Source: Psychromicrobium xiongbiense (GTDB lineage Bacteria; Actinomycetota; Actinomycetes; Actinomycetales; Micrococcaceae). From it: DNA of 64,000 bases. Positions 8,706 through 16,379 of the stretch are shown one piece after another. The position numbers were made by a program, and so were the translations under genes. Each line of letters begins with the position of its first letter. Position 1 is the stretch's first letter. The stretch covers positions 62,001 through 126,000 of the forward strand of contig NZ_JASSZH010000005.1 in assembly GCF_030271165.1 (NCBI RefSeq). The letters are read 5' to 3'. Under the pieces are notes generated by a model that was not told the DNA's origin, did no database searches, and saw only the letters and a program-made list of their open reading frames with translations.

Positions 8706-9415
8706 AGGGCACGCCCGACTTCCTCTGAGAGGTCCTTGCCGCTCAGGGCGGCATAGTGCCTGTCCAGCTGTTTGTCCAGGCGCAGTAGCCGGAACCCGTG
8801 GATCAGCAGAGCGGCAATCGCGGTCGGGATAGCCCAGAGCGCCAGCTGCAGCGGTTCCAACTGCAGGTGATAGGTGGTATCGACGAAGGTGGTGATCAGC
8901 AGGATGGATCCCACGGCGACGAAAACGTCTTCTCCGAAGAAAACACCGACGTTGTCGGCTGCCGCGGACTGCCCTTTGATGCGTTCCTTGATCTTTTCCG
9001 GGACGTATCCATAGCGGCGCATGGCGGCACCTTCGGCCATGGGATACACCAGCGGACGCACCGTCTGGGCATGGCCGCCGATGCTGGTCAGCCCGACCGC
9101 TGCGGTGAGCTGGCGGATCACCAGATAGGCCAGCAGGACGCGACCAGCGGTGAGCCGGGCCAGCTTACTGATCAGGCTCTTAGCCTGGTCCTGCAGGCCA
9201 AAGTATTCAATGATGCCAATCAGTGGCAGTACCGCGACGAAGACGGTGACCGAACGGCTGCTGGCGAATCCGGTCCCGAAGGCCTCCAGGATCTGGACCG
9301 GATTCATGCCACCCAGGAGTGCGGTGACGATGCCAGCGACAGTGACAACGATGAGAGGGTTGAGGCGAATGGCGAATCCGATGATCACCAGCAGTACCCC
9401 GATGAGTACGAGCAT
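8702..9415 (-). CDS. DUF969 family membrane protein (permease partner)
   Basis: A 237-residue membrane protein, first gene of the leftward operon. It starts with a hydrophobic helix (MLVLIGVLLVIIGFAIRLN) and has about five to six membrane segments. QLTAAVGLTSIGGHAQTVRP is characteristic of DUF969. Together with DUF979 it should form a transporter whose substrate is probably 5-oxoproline, from the adjacent pxp genes (context inference). The leader between 9415 and 9550 holds the promoter and the two GntR-type palindromes. Confidence 0.87.
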   Translation of the reverse strand: MLVLIGVLLVIIGFAIRLNPLIVVTVAGIVTALLGGMNPVQILEAFGTGFASSRSVTVFVAVLPLIGIIEYFGLQDQAKSLISKLARLTAGRVLLAYLVIRQLTAAVGLTSIGGHAQTVRPLVYPMAEGAAMRRYGYVPEKIKERIKGQSAAADNVGVFFGEDVFVAVGSILLITTFVDTTYHLQLEPLQLALWAIPTAIAALLIHGFRLLRLDKQLDRHYAALSGKDLSEEVGRAL

Positions 9416-9491
9416 GTGAGTCCATTTCCACGGGGACCTGATGGTCCGTGACGGCTTTCCGTGGCACCCGTCACGGCATCACGTGACTCAC

Positions 9492-9521
9492 ATCATAAGA
9501 TGTTGTTCAACAATTCAGCAA
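9492..9521 (-). promoter_or_regulatory. promoter of the DUF969-DUF979-DUF2891-GntR operon
   Basis: On the minus strand TTGCTG (9521-9516) is followed after 18 bases by TATGAT (9497-9492), a good sigma-70-type pair. The start of transcription would fall near 9485, about 70 bases before the DUF969 start codon. One palindromic operator occupies the spacer and another lies just upstream of the -35 box. Confidence 0.6.
9503..9513. promoter_or_regulatory. GntR-type operator, proximal copy
   Basis: TTGTTCAACAA is a perfect palindrome around one central base. It lies between the -35 and -10 boxes of the leftward operon promoter, so binding would block RNA polymerase. FadR-family regulators commonly bind short palindromes of this kind, and the GntR gene at 5956-6648 is the obvious candidate. 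Confidence 0.6.
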
Positions 9522-9525
9522 GGTT

Positions 9526-9536
9526 TTGTTGAACAA
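9526..9536. promoter_or_regulatory. GntR-type operator, distal copy
   Basis: TTGTTGAACAA is the reverse complement of the proximal operator, base for base. Its centre lies 23 bp from the first, about two helical turns, which places two dimers on the same face. It sits immediately upstream of the -35 box. Confidence 0.6.
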
Positions 9537-9553
9537 TCAATTCCCAGTCAGAA

Positions 9554-9865
9554 TCAGAGGCTGCCCTGCTCAGCGGTTCCGGCGGGAATCGGCACCAGAC
9601 GGGTGACTTCAACGGGCCTGGCCAGCAGACCTTCCAGGGAGGCGTTGAGGCGCGAGACGGCGGACCCTGCGCCATGGGTGTCGAGCAACTCTGCGGACTC
9701 CCATTTTTCAATCATGACGATCTGACCATTGGGCGCCTCGTGAATGGCATAGAGCAGGCAGCCGGGCTCCTGGTGAACCTCTGCAATGGCCGGGGCGAGG
9801 ACTTGAGCCACCTGCTCAAAGGCACCTTCCTGCGGGGTGAAGATGGCGGTGACAACAATAGACAC
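9554..9865 (-). CDS. putative quinol monooxygenase (antibiotic biosynthesis monooxygenase domain)
   Basis: A 103-residue protein with a single ABM (dimeric ferredoxin-like) domain: MSIVVTAIFTPQEGAFEQV, then EPGCLLYAIHEA and IVMIEKWESAELLDTH. This is the YgiN-like pattern of small cofactor-free monooxygenases. It lies 36 bases downstream of the LacI-family gene on the same strand and could be co-transcribed with it. It could equally be a simple stress-associated ABM protein. The true substrate cannot be told from sequence. Confidence 0.8.
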   Translation of the reverse strand: MSIVVTAIFTPQEGAFEQVAQVLAPAIAEVHQEPGCLLYAIHEAPNGQIVMIEKWESAELLDTHGAGSAVSRLNASLEGLLARPVEVTRLVPIPAGTAEQGSL

Positions 9866-9901
9866 GGGTTCTCCTTAGGTCTTGGGTGGGTAATGAAAAT
9901 A

Positions 9902-11011
9902 TCAGGTACTGAGGCTGGTGCTGCGACGCAGAATGATCCGGCCGCGCAGTGAATCGATCGATGCGGTTTCCTCGGGCCCGTCCTCGGGGGTGCTCGCCTC
10001 GCCAGCCAGAGCTCTGAGTGTCACCTGTCGGCCGATGTCTTCCAGGGGCAGGCGCACGGTGGTCAGAGCCGGTCGGACGTCCTGAAGCCATTCGATGTCG
10101 TCGAATCCGGCAAGCAGGGTGTCCCGTGGGATTCTGAGACCTCGCTCGCGCAGCGCTGCCGCCACTCCGATCGCCATCACGTCGTTCGCCGCAAAGATGC
10201 ACGGCACGGTGCTGTGCGGATCGGTGTCTGAGGCGCCCTCGAGAATCAACTCCGCGATGCGCTCCCCGGCCTGGTGACCCCCGCGCCGGCTGAAGGGAAC
10301 GCGCAGGATCTGCTCTGCCGTGATGCCGGCTGAGGCCAGTCCTTGCTGGAAGCCTCCGAGGCGATCATCGGAGGTGGTCAGATCTGCCGGGCCGCCCACC
10401 AGGATGAAGCGACCCTGGCGGCTGGCGGCAAGAATATGTGATGCCAGGGTGATGGCCAGTTCGCGCGCGAGCTCCTCGTTGGGAACTTGCAGAACGGAGC
10501 TGTTCTGGGCTGCTCCCAGACCTACAAGAGGGTGCCCCACCACACCCAGCTGCCCGCCGTTGCTCAGATAGCGGTCCAGCTCTGCGGCCAGCATCGCATT
10601 GGCTTCCTTGTCCTCTTCCCTGGTGGAGCGTGAGCCAACGATCACGATCGCTTCAGCGCGTCGCGCAACGAAAGCGGCGGCAGCCTGCTGCTCTTCAGCT
10701 GGCGTTCCATCGGTCGTCGCCAGCATGACGGTGCGCTGCCCTGTCCTTGCTGCAGCCTGCACGCCGCGCGCGATAGCGGAGAAGTAGGGATCGGCAATGT
10801 CATGCACGATGAGGCCAATGAGGCGGGTGCTGGATCGGGCCAGCGCCTGCGCCTGAGCGTTGGCCACATAGCCCAGGGCCTGCGCTGCAGCTCGGACCCG
10901 CTCCGATACCTCCTGCCCGGGGGTGCGTGCAGAACCGTTGAGTACGCGGGAGGCTGTCGCGGGGGATACTCCCGCCAGCTTTGCCACTTCTGCGAGTGTG
11001 CTTGCAGCCAT
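9902..11011 (-). CDS. LacI family transcriptional regulator
   Basis: This 369-residue repressor has the N-terminal LacI helix-turn-helix LAEVAKLAGVSPATASRVLN and the hinge segment around residues 45-60. A periplasmic-binding-like ligand domain follows (TRLIGLIVHDIADPYFSAIA, later FAANDVMAIGVAAALRERG, then LLAGFDDIEW). It is divergent from the Gfo/Idh-DUF993 operon. Two LacI-type operators lie in the shared 166-bp gap, so it most likely represses that operon and itself. The ligand is probably a sugar or polyol of that pathway. The C-terminal tail after residue 345 is low in similarity signals. Confidence 0.92.
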   Translation of the reverse strand: MAASTLAEVAKLAGVSPATASRVLNGSARTPGQEVSERVRAAAQALGYVANAQAQALARSSTRLIGLIVHDIADPYFSAIARGVQAAARTGQRTVMLATTDGTPAEEQQAAAAFVARRAEAIVIVGSRSTREEDKEANAMLAAELDRYLSNGGQLGVVGHPLVGLGAAQNSSVLQVPNEELARELAITLASHILAASRQGRFILVGGPADLTTSDDRLGGFQQGLASAGITAEQILRVPFSRRGGHQAGERIAELILEGASDTDPHSTVPCIFAANDVMAIGVAAALRERGLRIPRDTLLAGFDDIEWLQDVRPALTTVRLPLEDIGRQVTLRALAGEASTPEDGPEETASIDSLRGRIILRRSTSLST

Positions 11012-11062
11012 CCGAAGGTCCTTTCTGCCGGCGGTCCCTGGAACATTATGGCAGGAATGTCA

Positions 11063-11078
11063 TGGAAAGCGCTTGCCA
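11063..11078. promoter_or_regulatory. LacI-family operator 1
   Basis: TGGAAAGCGCTTGCCA is a near-perfect palindrome (14 of 16 positions) around the central CG typical of LacI/GalR and CcpA-type sites. It covers the -35 box of the rightward promoter and lies about 50 bases upstream of the lacI start codon. Confidence 0.65.
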
Positions 11079-11101
11079 ATCGACCCGGGGCAGGGAATGA
11101 T
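11073..11101 (+). promoter_or_regulatory. promoter of the Gfo/Idh-DUF993 operon
   Basis: TTGCCA (11073-11078) and AATGAT (11096-11101) are separated by 17 bases. Transcription would start near 11108, leaving a leader of about 70 bases. The -35 box is inside operator 1 and operator 2 lies just after the predicted start site. Confidence 0.5.
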
Positions 11102-11110
11102 AGAGGGCGT

Positions 11111-11126
11111 TGGAATGCGCTTTCCG
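11111..11126. promoter_or_regulatory. LacI-family operator 2
   Basis: TGGAATGCGCTTTCCG repeats the half-sites of operator 1, 48 bp away centre to centre, with a GCGC core. The pair flanks the predicted promoter of the rightward operon, an arrangement suited to repression by two dimers or by looping. Confidence 0.6.
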
Positions 11127-11177
11127 ACCGGTCGGGAGCGCCCCAGGAATCATTGACGACCACCTGAAAGAAGAGAT

Positions 11178-12347
11178 ATGGGTTTCGAACCACAGACGAT
11201 CCGGATCGCCATGAACGGCATTACCGGCCGGATGGGCTACCGTCAGCATTTGCTGCGTTCCATTCTGCCCATCCGGGATGCCGGGGGCTTCCTGCTCGAG
11301 GACGGCACCAGAGTGCAGGTGGAGCCCATCCTGGTGGGTCGCAATGAGGTGAAGATCCGTGAGCTTGCGGAGAAGCACAACGTCGCTGAGTGGTCCACCG
11401 ATCTGGACGCCGTCATCGCCGATCCGACCGTCGACGTGGTCTTCGACGCCTCGATGACCAGCCTGCGCGCAGCAACGCTCAAGAAGGCCATGCGCAACGG
11501 CAAGCACATCTTCACCGAGAAGCCCACCGCGGAGACGCTGGAAGAGGCCATCGAGCTGGCCCGTATCGGCCAGGAAACCGGGGTCACGGCCGGTGTGGTG
11601 CATGACAAGTTGTATCTGCCTGGCCTGGTCAAGCTCCGTCGCCTGGTGGACGAAGGCTTCTTCGGCCGCATCCTGTCCATTCGCGGCGAATTCGGATACT
11701 GGGTCTTTGAAGGCGATGTTCAGCCCGCCCAGCGGCCCTCCTGGAACTACCGCAAGGAAGACGGAGGCGGCATGACCACGGACATGTTCTGCCACTGGAA
11801 CTATGTTCTGGAAGGCATCATCGGCACCGTCAAGAGCGTGAACGCCAAGACAGCCACCCACATCCCGGCGCGCTGGGACGAGGCGGGCAACGAGTACAAG
11901 GCCACCGCCGATGACGCCGCCTACGGCATCTTTGAGCTCGAAACTCCCGGCGGCGACGAGGTGGTGGGCCAGATCAATTCCTCCTGGGCAGTGCGCGTCT
12001 ATCGCGACGAACTGGTGGAATTCCAGGTGGATGGCACGCATGGTTCGGCGGTGGCCGGCCTGCGCAAGTGTGTCTCTCAGCAGCGGGCCAACACGCCGAA
12101 GCCGGTCTGGAATCCGGATCTTCCGGTCACCGAGCCCTTCCGCGAACAGTGGGCCGAGGTGCCAGCCAACGCGGATCTTGACAATGGCTTCAAACTGCAG
12201 TGGGAGGAATTCCTGCGCGATGTGGTGGCTGGTCGTGAGCACCGCTTCGGCCTGCTCTCCGCAGCTCGCGGGGTTCAGCTGGCGGAACTCGGTCTGCAGT
12301 CCTCAGCGGAGCGTCGCACTCTCGACATTCCGGAGATCGTGCTCTGA
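11178..12347 (+). CDS. Gfo/Idh/MocA family oxidoreductase
   Basis: A 389-residue NAD(P)-dependent dehydrogenase. The N-terminal Rossmann motif is unusual, MNGITGRMGY, closer to dihydrodipicolinate reductase than to the common GxGxxG. The family lysine is in FTEKPTAETLEEA (EKP), and the C-terminal half holds the conserved DGGGMTTDMFCHWNYVLEG. The expected reaction is oxidation or reduction of a sugar, inositol or keto-sugar. It is the first gene of a LacI-controlled operon and its stop overlaps the next ATG. Genes of this type travel with DUF993 in actinobacteria, suggesting sequential steps on one substrate. Confidence 0.9.
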   Translation: MGFEPQTIRIAMNGITGRMGYRQHLLRSILPIRDAGGFLLEDGTRVQVEPILVGRNEVKIRELAEKHNVAEWSTDLDAVIADPTVDVVFDASMTSLRAATLKKAMRNGKHIFTEKPTAETLEEAIELARIGQETGVTAGVVHDKLYLPGLVKLRRLVDEGFFGRILSIRGEFGYWVFEGDVQPAQRPSWNYRKEDGGGMTTDMFCHWNYVLEGIIGTVKSVNAKTATHIPARWDEAGNEYKATADDAAYGIFELETPGGDEVVGQINSSWAVRVYRDELVEFQVDGTHGSAVAGLRKCVSQQRANTPKPVWNPDLPVTEPFREQWAEVPANADLDNGFKLQWEEFLRDVVAGREHRFGLLSAARGVQLAELGLQSSAERRTLDIPEIVL

Positions 12348-13561
12348 TGACCTCGCTTCTTCTTCCTCAACCTGATGGCACGACGCGCCCTTACCAGATG
12401 CAGGCGACCACCGGCTGGTCAACGCCAGGCGCGCCGCTGACCGCGCGGCGTGCCTACGCTGCGGCCCATGTGATTCCGATCGTGATCGCTGACAACACGC
12501 CTGGTGCGCCGGCACAGCTGGACTGGGATGCCACTCTGGCGTACCGGCACGAACTGTGGTCCTACGGGCTCGGGGTGGCCGATGCCATGGACACGGCGCA
12601 GCGCGGCATGGGCCTGGACTGGGCTGCCACCCAGGAACTGATCAAGCGCACCGGAATCGAGGCCGCCTCGGTGGTCGCCTCCGAACGGCCGGCCACGGCA
12701 GGCAAGACCGTGCGCGATCTGGTCTCCTGCGGCGCGGGAACCGATCAGCTGGATCTCGCAACTCTTCCCGAAGGGGTCGCCGGAATCCAGGCGGTGTTGG
12801 ACGCCTATCGCGAGCAGATCGCCATCGTCGCCGAGGCTGGACCGAAAGTCATCCTGATGGCCTCGCGTGCCCTGGCCCAGGTGGCCCGCGGCCCGGAAGA
12901 TTACCTTCAGGTGTACTCCACGCTGCTCAACGAGGTGGACCAGCCCGTGATTCTGCACTGGCTGGGGACGATGTTCGACCCTGCTCTGGCGGGTTACTGG
13001 GGTTCGGAGGACGTTGACGAGGCCACCCAGACCTTCCTGGATCTCATCCGTGAGCATGCATCGGCAGTGGATGGCGTCAAGGTTTCGCTGCTGGACGCCG
13101 CTCATGAGGTGGCTCTGCGGGCTGCTCTGCCCGAGGGGATCCGGCTCTATACCGGGGATGATTTCAACTATCCCGAGCTGATCGAGGGTGCGGACGGTCG
13201 GCATTCGGACGCTCTGCTGGGCATCTTTGCCGCGATCTATCCGGCTGCATCGGTAGCGCTGCAAAGCTACGATGCCGGTGACCCAGCCACGGCACGCACC
13301 ATCCTGGACTCGACTCAGGAACTGGGTAAGCACATCTTCAGTGCACCGACCTTCTACTACAAGACCGGCATTGCGTTCCTGTCCTGGCTCAATGGCAAGC
13401 AGCCTGGCTTTCAGATGGTCGGCGGACTGCAGTGCGGACGGTCGGTGCTGCATCTGAGCCGTACCTTTGAGCTCGCAGATCAGGCGGGACTCTTGCTCGA
13501 TCCGGAGCTTGCAGCGGCACGGATGTCTGGTTTCCTTGCCGTGAACGGAGTGGTTTTGTGA
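12347..13561 (+). CDS. DUF993 family protein (dihydrodipicolinate-synthase-like barrel)
   Basis: A 404-residue protein matching DUF993 (TIM barrel related to DapA aldolases). Typical segments are RRAYAAAHVIPIVIADNTPG at the N-terminus, VDGVKVSLLDAAHEVALRA with the lysine expected at the Schiff-base position, RLYTGDDFNYPELIEG, and FQMVGGLQCGRSVLHLSRTFELAD near the end. An aldolase or lyase step is likely but unproven. The ATG overlaps the previous stop (ATGA) and the stop overlaps the next GTG, so the three genes are tightly coupled. Confidence 0.87.
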   Translation: MTSLLLPQPDGTTRPYQMQATTGWSTPGAPLTARRAYAAAHVIPIVIADNTPGAPAQLDWDATLAYRHELWSYGLGVADAMDTAQRGMGLDWAATQELIKRTGIEAASVVASERPATAGKTVRDLVSCGAGTDQLDLATLPEGVAGIQAVLDAYREQIAIVAEAGPKVILMASRALAQVARGPEDYLQVYSTLLNEVDQPVILHWLGTMFDPALAGYWGSEDVDEATQTFLDLIREHASAVDGVKVSLLDAAHEVALRAALPEGIRLYTGDDFNYPELIEGADGRHSDALLGIFAAIYPAASVALQSYDAGDPATARTILDSTQELGKHIFSAPTFYYKTGIAFLSWLNGKQPGFQMVGGLQCGRSVLHLSRTFELADQAGLLLDPELAAARMSGFLAVNGVVL

Positions 13562-14397
13562 GTGATCTCAATCGTCTGTCCCTGAACAGTGCCACCACCA
13601 AGAAGTGGACCCTGGCCGAAGCGGTGGAGGGGTGCGTGAGAGCCGGGATCCCGGCGATCGGCCCCTGGAGGGACAGGGTGGCCGAGGCTGGTCTCCACGA
13701 AGCCGCCGGGATGATCAAAGAGGCCGGGCTTCGCGTCTCCTCGCTGTGCCGTGGGGGCTTCCTGACAGCGGCGGATGCCGAAGGCCAGGCGGCTGCGCTG
13801 GCTGATAACCGGGCGGCCATCCTGGAAGCGGAGGTACTGGATGCCACTGAGTTGTTCCTGGTGGTAGGAGGTCTGGCGCTGGGGGAGAAGGACATCGTCG
13901 CTGCCCGCCAGCGAGTCGCGGATCGGCTGGCCGAACTGGTGCCCTTCGCCGTCGACCACGGCGTCCGGCTGGTGTTGGAACCGCTGCACCCGATGTATGC
14001 GGCGGACCGGGCACTGATTTCAACCCTCGGCCAGTCTCTGGACCTGGCGGCGCCCTATGCGCCTGAGGCCGTGGGCATCGCCGTCGACACCTTCCATGTG
14101 TGGTGGGATCCGGAGCTGAAGGCGCAGATCGAACGCGCTGGGCGGGAGCGTCGCATCGCCTCCTATCAGGTCTGCGATTTCACTCTGCCGATCGCTGCTG
14201 ATGCACTGCTCTCGCGCGGCATGATGGGCGATGGCGTCATCGACTTTGCCACGATCACCACCTGGGTCCGTGAGGCGGGGTACACAGGGGACATCGAGGT
14301 GGAGATTTTTAACCAGGAGATCTGGGATGCTGACGGGAATCAGACCCTGGAAACCATGAAGGAACGCTACCGCGAACTCGTGCTGCCCTACGTCTGA
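13558..14397 (+). CDS. sugar phosphate isomerase/epimerase family protein
   Basis: A 279-residue xylose-isomerase-like TIM barrel. Metal-binding positions are visible: the Glu in VLEPLHPMYAADRA, the Asp and His in VGIAVDTFHVWWDPEL, and the late Glu in GDIEVEIFNQEIWD. IolE, IolI and 2-keto-myo-inositol enzymes have this form, but the substrate cannot be fixed. The GTG start overlaps the DUF993 stop (GTGA). It ends the operon, before a long inverted repeat that may be a terminator. Confidence 0.88.
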   Translation: MSDLNRLSLNSATTKKWTLAEAVEGCVRAGIPAIGPWRDRVAEAGLHEAAGMIKEAGLRVSSLCRGGFLTAADAEGQAAALADNRAAILEAEVLDATELFLVVGGLALGEKDIVAARQRVADRLAELVPFAVDHGVRLVLEPLHPMYAADRALISTLGQSLDLAAPYAPEAVGIAVDTFHVWWDPELKAQIERAGRERRIASYQVCDFTLPIAADALLSRGMMGDGVIDFATITTWVREAGYTGDIEVEIFNQEIWDADGNQTLETMKERYRELVLPYV

Positions 14398-14413
14398 GTT
14401 GTACTGTCCCCTT

Positions 14414-14480
14414 CCAACTGAGTATCGGAAGTTGCACGTAGAAGAGACGATTCCACGTGCAACTTCTGCTACTCAGGTGG
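14414..14480. terminator. long inverted repeat between convergent genes
   Basis: The arm GAAGTTGCACGT (14428-14439) pairs fully with ACGTGCAACTTC (14455-14466). After a three-base internal loop, CTGAGTA (14418-14424) pairs with TACTCAG (14470-14476), and a few outer pairs follow. The loop is 15 bases. There is no T-tract on either strand, so this is a probable but not classical bidirectional terminator. Confidence 0.55.
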
Positions 14481-14488
14481 GAGGGGCG

Positions 14489-15607
14489 CTACCGTACGGA
14501 TAGTCGCTTGGTCGCTGAGCCCCAGGATTCAAGCGCCTCCCGGGCTGCGGGATCCCGCTCGGCCTCGAGAGCCTGCCGGTAGGCGGCAGTCATCACATCG
14601 TCCAGGAACACCCGGGAGCCTGTTTCCGCAGACAGCACGGCGGCCTCCACCATGGCCAGAGACCAGATGTTCGAATGGATCTCCCCGGATGGCGTGCTGC
14701 CCGTGCGGAGCGCACTCAGAAATTCCTCTAGGGAACCGGCGATTTCCTCGGCTTCGGTGGAGGGCTCAGGCACCACTCCCGCCACCTTCCCGCGACGCTG
14801 AACCGTGGGCGCATCAACACCGTCCCACAGTGCGGTGCCCTCGGAGCCGTTGACCCGCCATCGTCCGTTCCAGGAGGTTTCCTCGCCATCTGAGCACCAG
14901 GATCCAGCGTACGTATACCGAAGGCCGCCGGTGAACTCGAAGATGGCACTGGCCGCGGCGTTGCCCCGGAACCAGCTCCAGACAGGGTTGTATTCCTCGC
15001 AGTACACGCTGACCGGTTCCTGACCACTCAGGTAGCGGACGGCATCGAAAGGGTGGATAGCCATGTCCACGAGCAGCACATGATCCATCTCCTCACGGAA
15101 GCCGCCGAAATGCGGTGCCTTGAAGAACTCCGTGGTGATGACACCCACGGTGCCAAGGTCCCGCGCCACGGCCCGCAGCTGTTCCAGCGATCGGAAGTAA
15201 CGTCGGGACTGACTGATCATCAGCAGCTGCCCGGTGGCTTCGGCATGCGCGGCCAGCGAGAGCGCCTGAGCCACGGTCGGGGCGGCCGGTTTCTCACAGA
15301 GAACGGGCAGGCCTGCGGCGAGGGCTTCCACGGTGACCGGATGATGCGCCACCGGAACGGTGACATTGATGACGGCCTGGGCACCGGTAGCGGCCGCGAG
15401 CTCGCTGACGCTGGTCCCCACCGGTAGATCGGGGAAGCCTGCTTCAGTGGCGGCGGCCCGGGCGACCTCGGTGTTGAGGTCCACCAGCCCCACCAACTCT
15501 GCTGAGGGGTTGGCAGCGATGACCCGCAACCAGTTCCGGCCCATGCCACCCGCGCCGGCCTGGATCAGGCGCAGCGCCGCATCCGAGGTGGTGGTGAGCG
15601 TGTTCAC
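14489..15607 (-). CDS. Gfo/Idh/MocA family oxidoreductase, second
   Basis: This 372-residue dehydrogenase has a Rossmann segment LIQAGAGGMGRNWLRVIAAN, the EKP motif in VLCEKPAAPTVAQALSLA, and HPFDAVRYLSG in the catalytic half. The GTG start at 15607 overlaps the stop of the ThuA remnant (GTGA), which is the reason for choosing it over the longer frame. ThuA and ThuB-like Gfo/Idh genes pair in keto-disaccharide (trehalose, sucrose) use, so this may be a ThuB-like enzyme. Because the upstream deletion removed the ThuA start and the divergent promoter, its expression may now be impaired. Confidence 0.9.
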   Translation of the reverse strand: MNTLTTTSDAALRLIQAGAGGMGRNWLRVIAANPSAELVGLVDLNTEVARAAATEAGFPDLPVGTSVSELAAATGAQAVINVTVPVAHHPVTVEALAAGLPVLCEKPAAPTVAQALSLAAHAEATGQLLMISQSRRYFRSLEQLRAVARDLGTVGVITTEFFKAPHFGGFREEMDHVLLVDMAIHPFDAVRYLSGQEPVSVYCEEYNPVWSWFRGNAAASAIFEFTGGLRYTYAGSWCSDGEETSWNGRWRVNGSEGTALWDGVDAPTVQRRGKVAGVVPEPSTEAEEIAGSLEEFLSALRTGSTPSGEIHSNIWSLAMVEAAVLSAETGSRVFLDDVMTAAYRQALEAERDPAAREALESWGSATKRLSVR

Positions 15608-15849
15608 GAGTGCATTGCTCCCTGGTAGCCGAATCCGGTGTAGAAGTTCTCGGTCTCGTAGCGCAGCAGCACGGGATCGGTACGCTCGGGGCGCAGAGTC
15701 CGGGCCCATTGCACACCGTTGGCGATCACTTTGCGCACATGCTCATGATGATAAACCGGGTAGTCCTGGTCACCGGGGCTGAAGAAGAAGATCTTGCCGT
15801 AACCGCGGCGGTAGGTCATACCACTGCGAAAGACCTCGCCCCCGGAGAA
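15604..15849 (-). pseudogene. ThuA-like protein, C-terminal remnant
   Basis: About 80 residues match the end of ThuA (trehalose utilisation, glutamine-amidotransferase-like fold): FSGGEVFRSGMTYRRGYGKI, then FSPGDQDYPVYHH and RKVIANGVQWA. Intact members have about 240-260 residues, so two thirds are missing. Upstream of 15849 the frame stays open to 15906 but is no longer ThuA-like. There the sequence passes into the headless ROK gene on the opposite strand. The simplest reading is one deletion across a divergent gene pair. Confidence 0.75.
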
Positions 15850-15895
15850 GGTGGGTCCACCGTCCAGACGGTTTGGCGATCCGGTGCCTCGGATG

Positions 15896-16348
15896 CGGCT
15901 GCACACCCTGGTGCGCAGCGGTGGGAGGTCTTGTCATTGTGGCTCCAGGGGCTGTCTGGAAACCGAGGTGACTCAGAGCCGACTCTTTGATCTGGTGGGC
16001 GTGGTCAGCGGTGATTCCGTCCACCTCGAGGAGGCTTTGAGGACGCATGATGGTGCGGCCGTCGCCCGGGAAATCCAGCGGCAGCTCTCCTATCTGGAGA
16101 TCGCGCTACGGAACGCAGTCAACGTCTTCAATCCCGAGTCCATCGTGCTGGATGGATTCCTGGGCGTGCTGGAGGCGCTGGCCCCTGGTGAGCTGGAGGC
16201 AGCCCTGAAGGCTACAGCGATGGATGGCCCAGGGTTGGAAGTTGCTGTGCACCGGGCAGCTCTGGGCGCAGATCTGATGATGATCGGTGCGGCCGAGCTC
16301 GCCTTCTCAGGCTTCCTCGCTGACCCGGTGGGCGCCTGGCGCGCCTGA
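15896..16348 (+). pseudogene. ROK family regulator/kinase, C-terminal remnant
   Basis: About 150 residues carry the ROK zinc signature CHCGSRGCLE and the C-terminal helix region (LRNAVNVFNPESIVLDGFLG, later RAALGADLMMIGAAELAF). A full ROK repressor has about 400 residues with a DNA-binding head and ATP motif; here only the last third remains, starting abruptly near LHTLVRSGG. It faces the ThuA remnant head to head. Without the DNA-binding domain it cannot act as a regulator. Confidence 0.75.
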
Positions 16349-16379
16349 AGCGGGACGTGCCTCAGCGTGTTCCGTGTGC

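Noticed and set aside
11124..11135. CCGACCGGTCGG, perfect 12-bp palindrome in the operon leader
   Set aside because: It directly adjoins LacI operator 2 and is too short and GC-rich to claim as a second regulator site without recurrence data.
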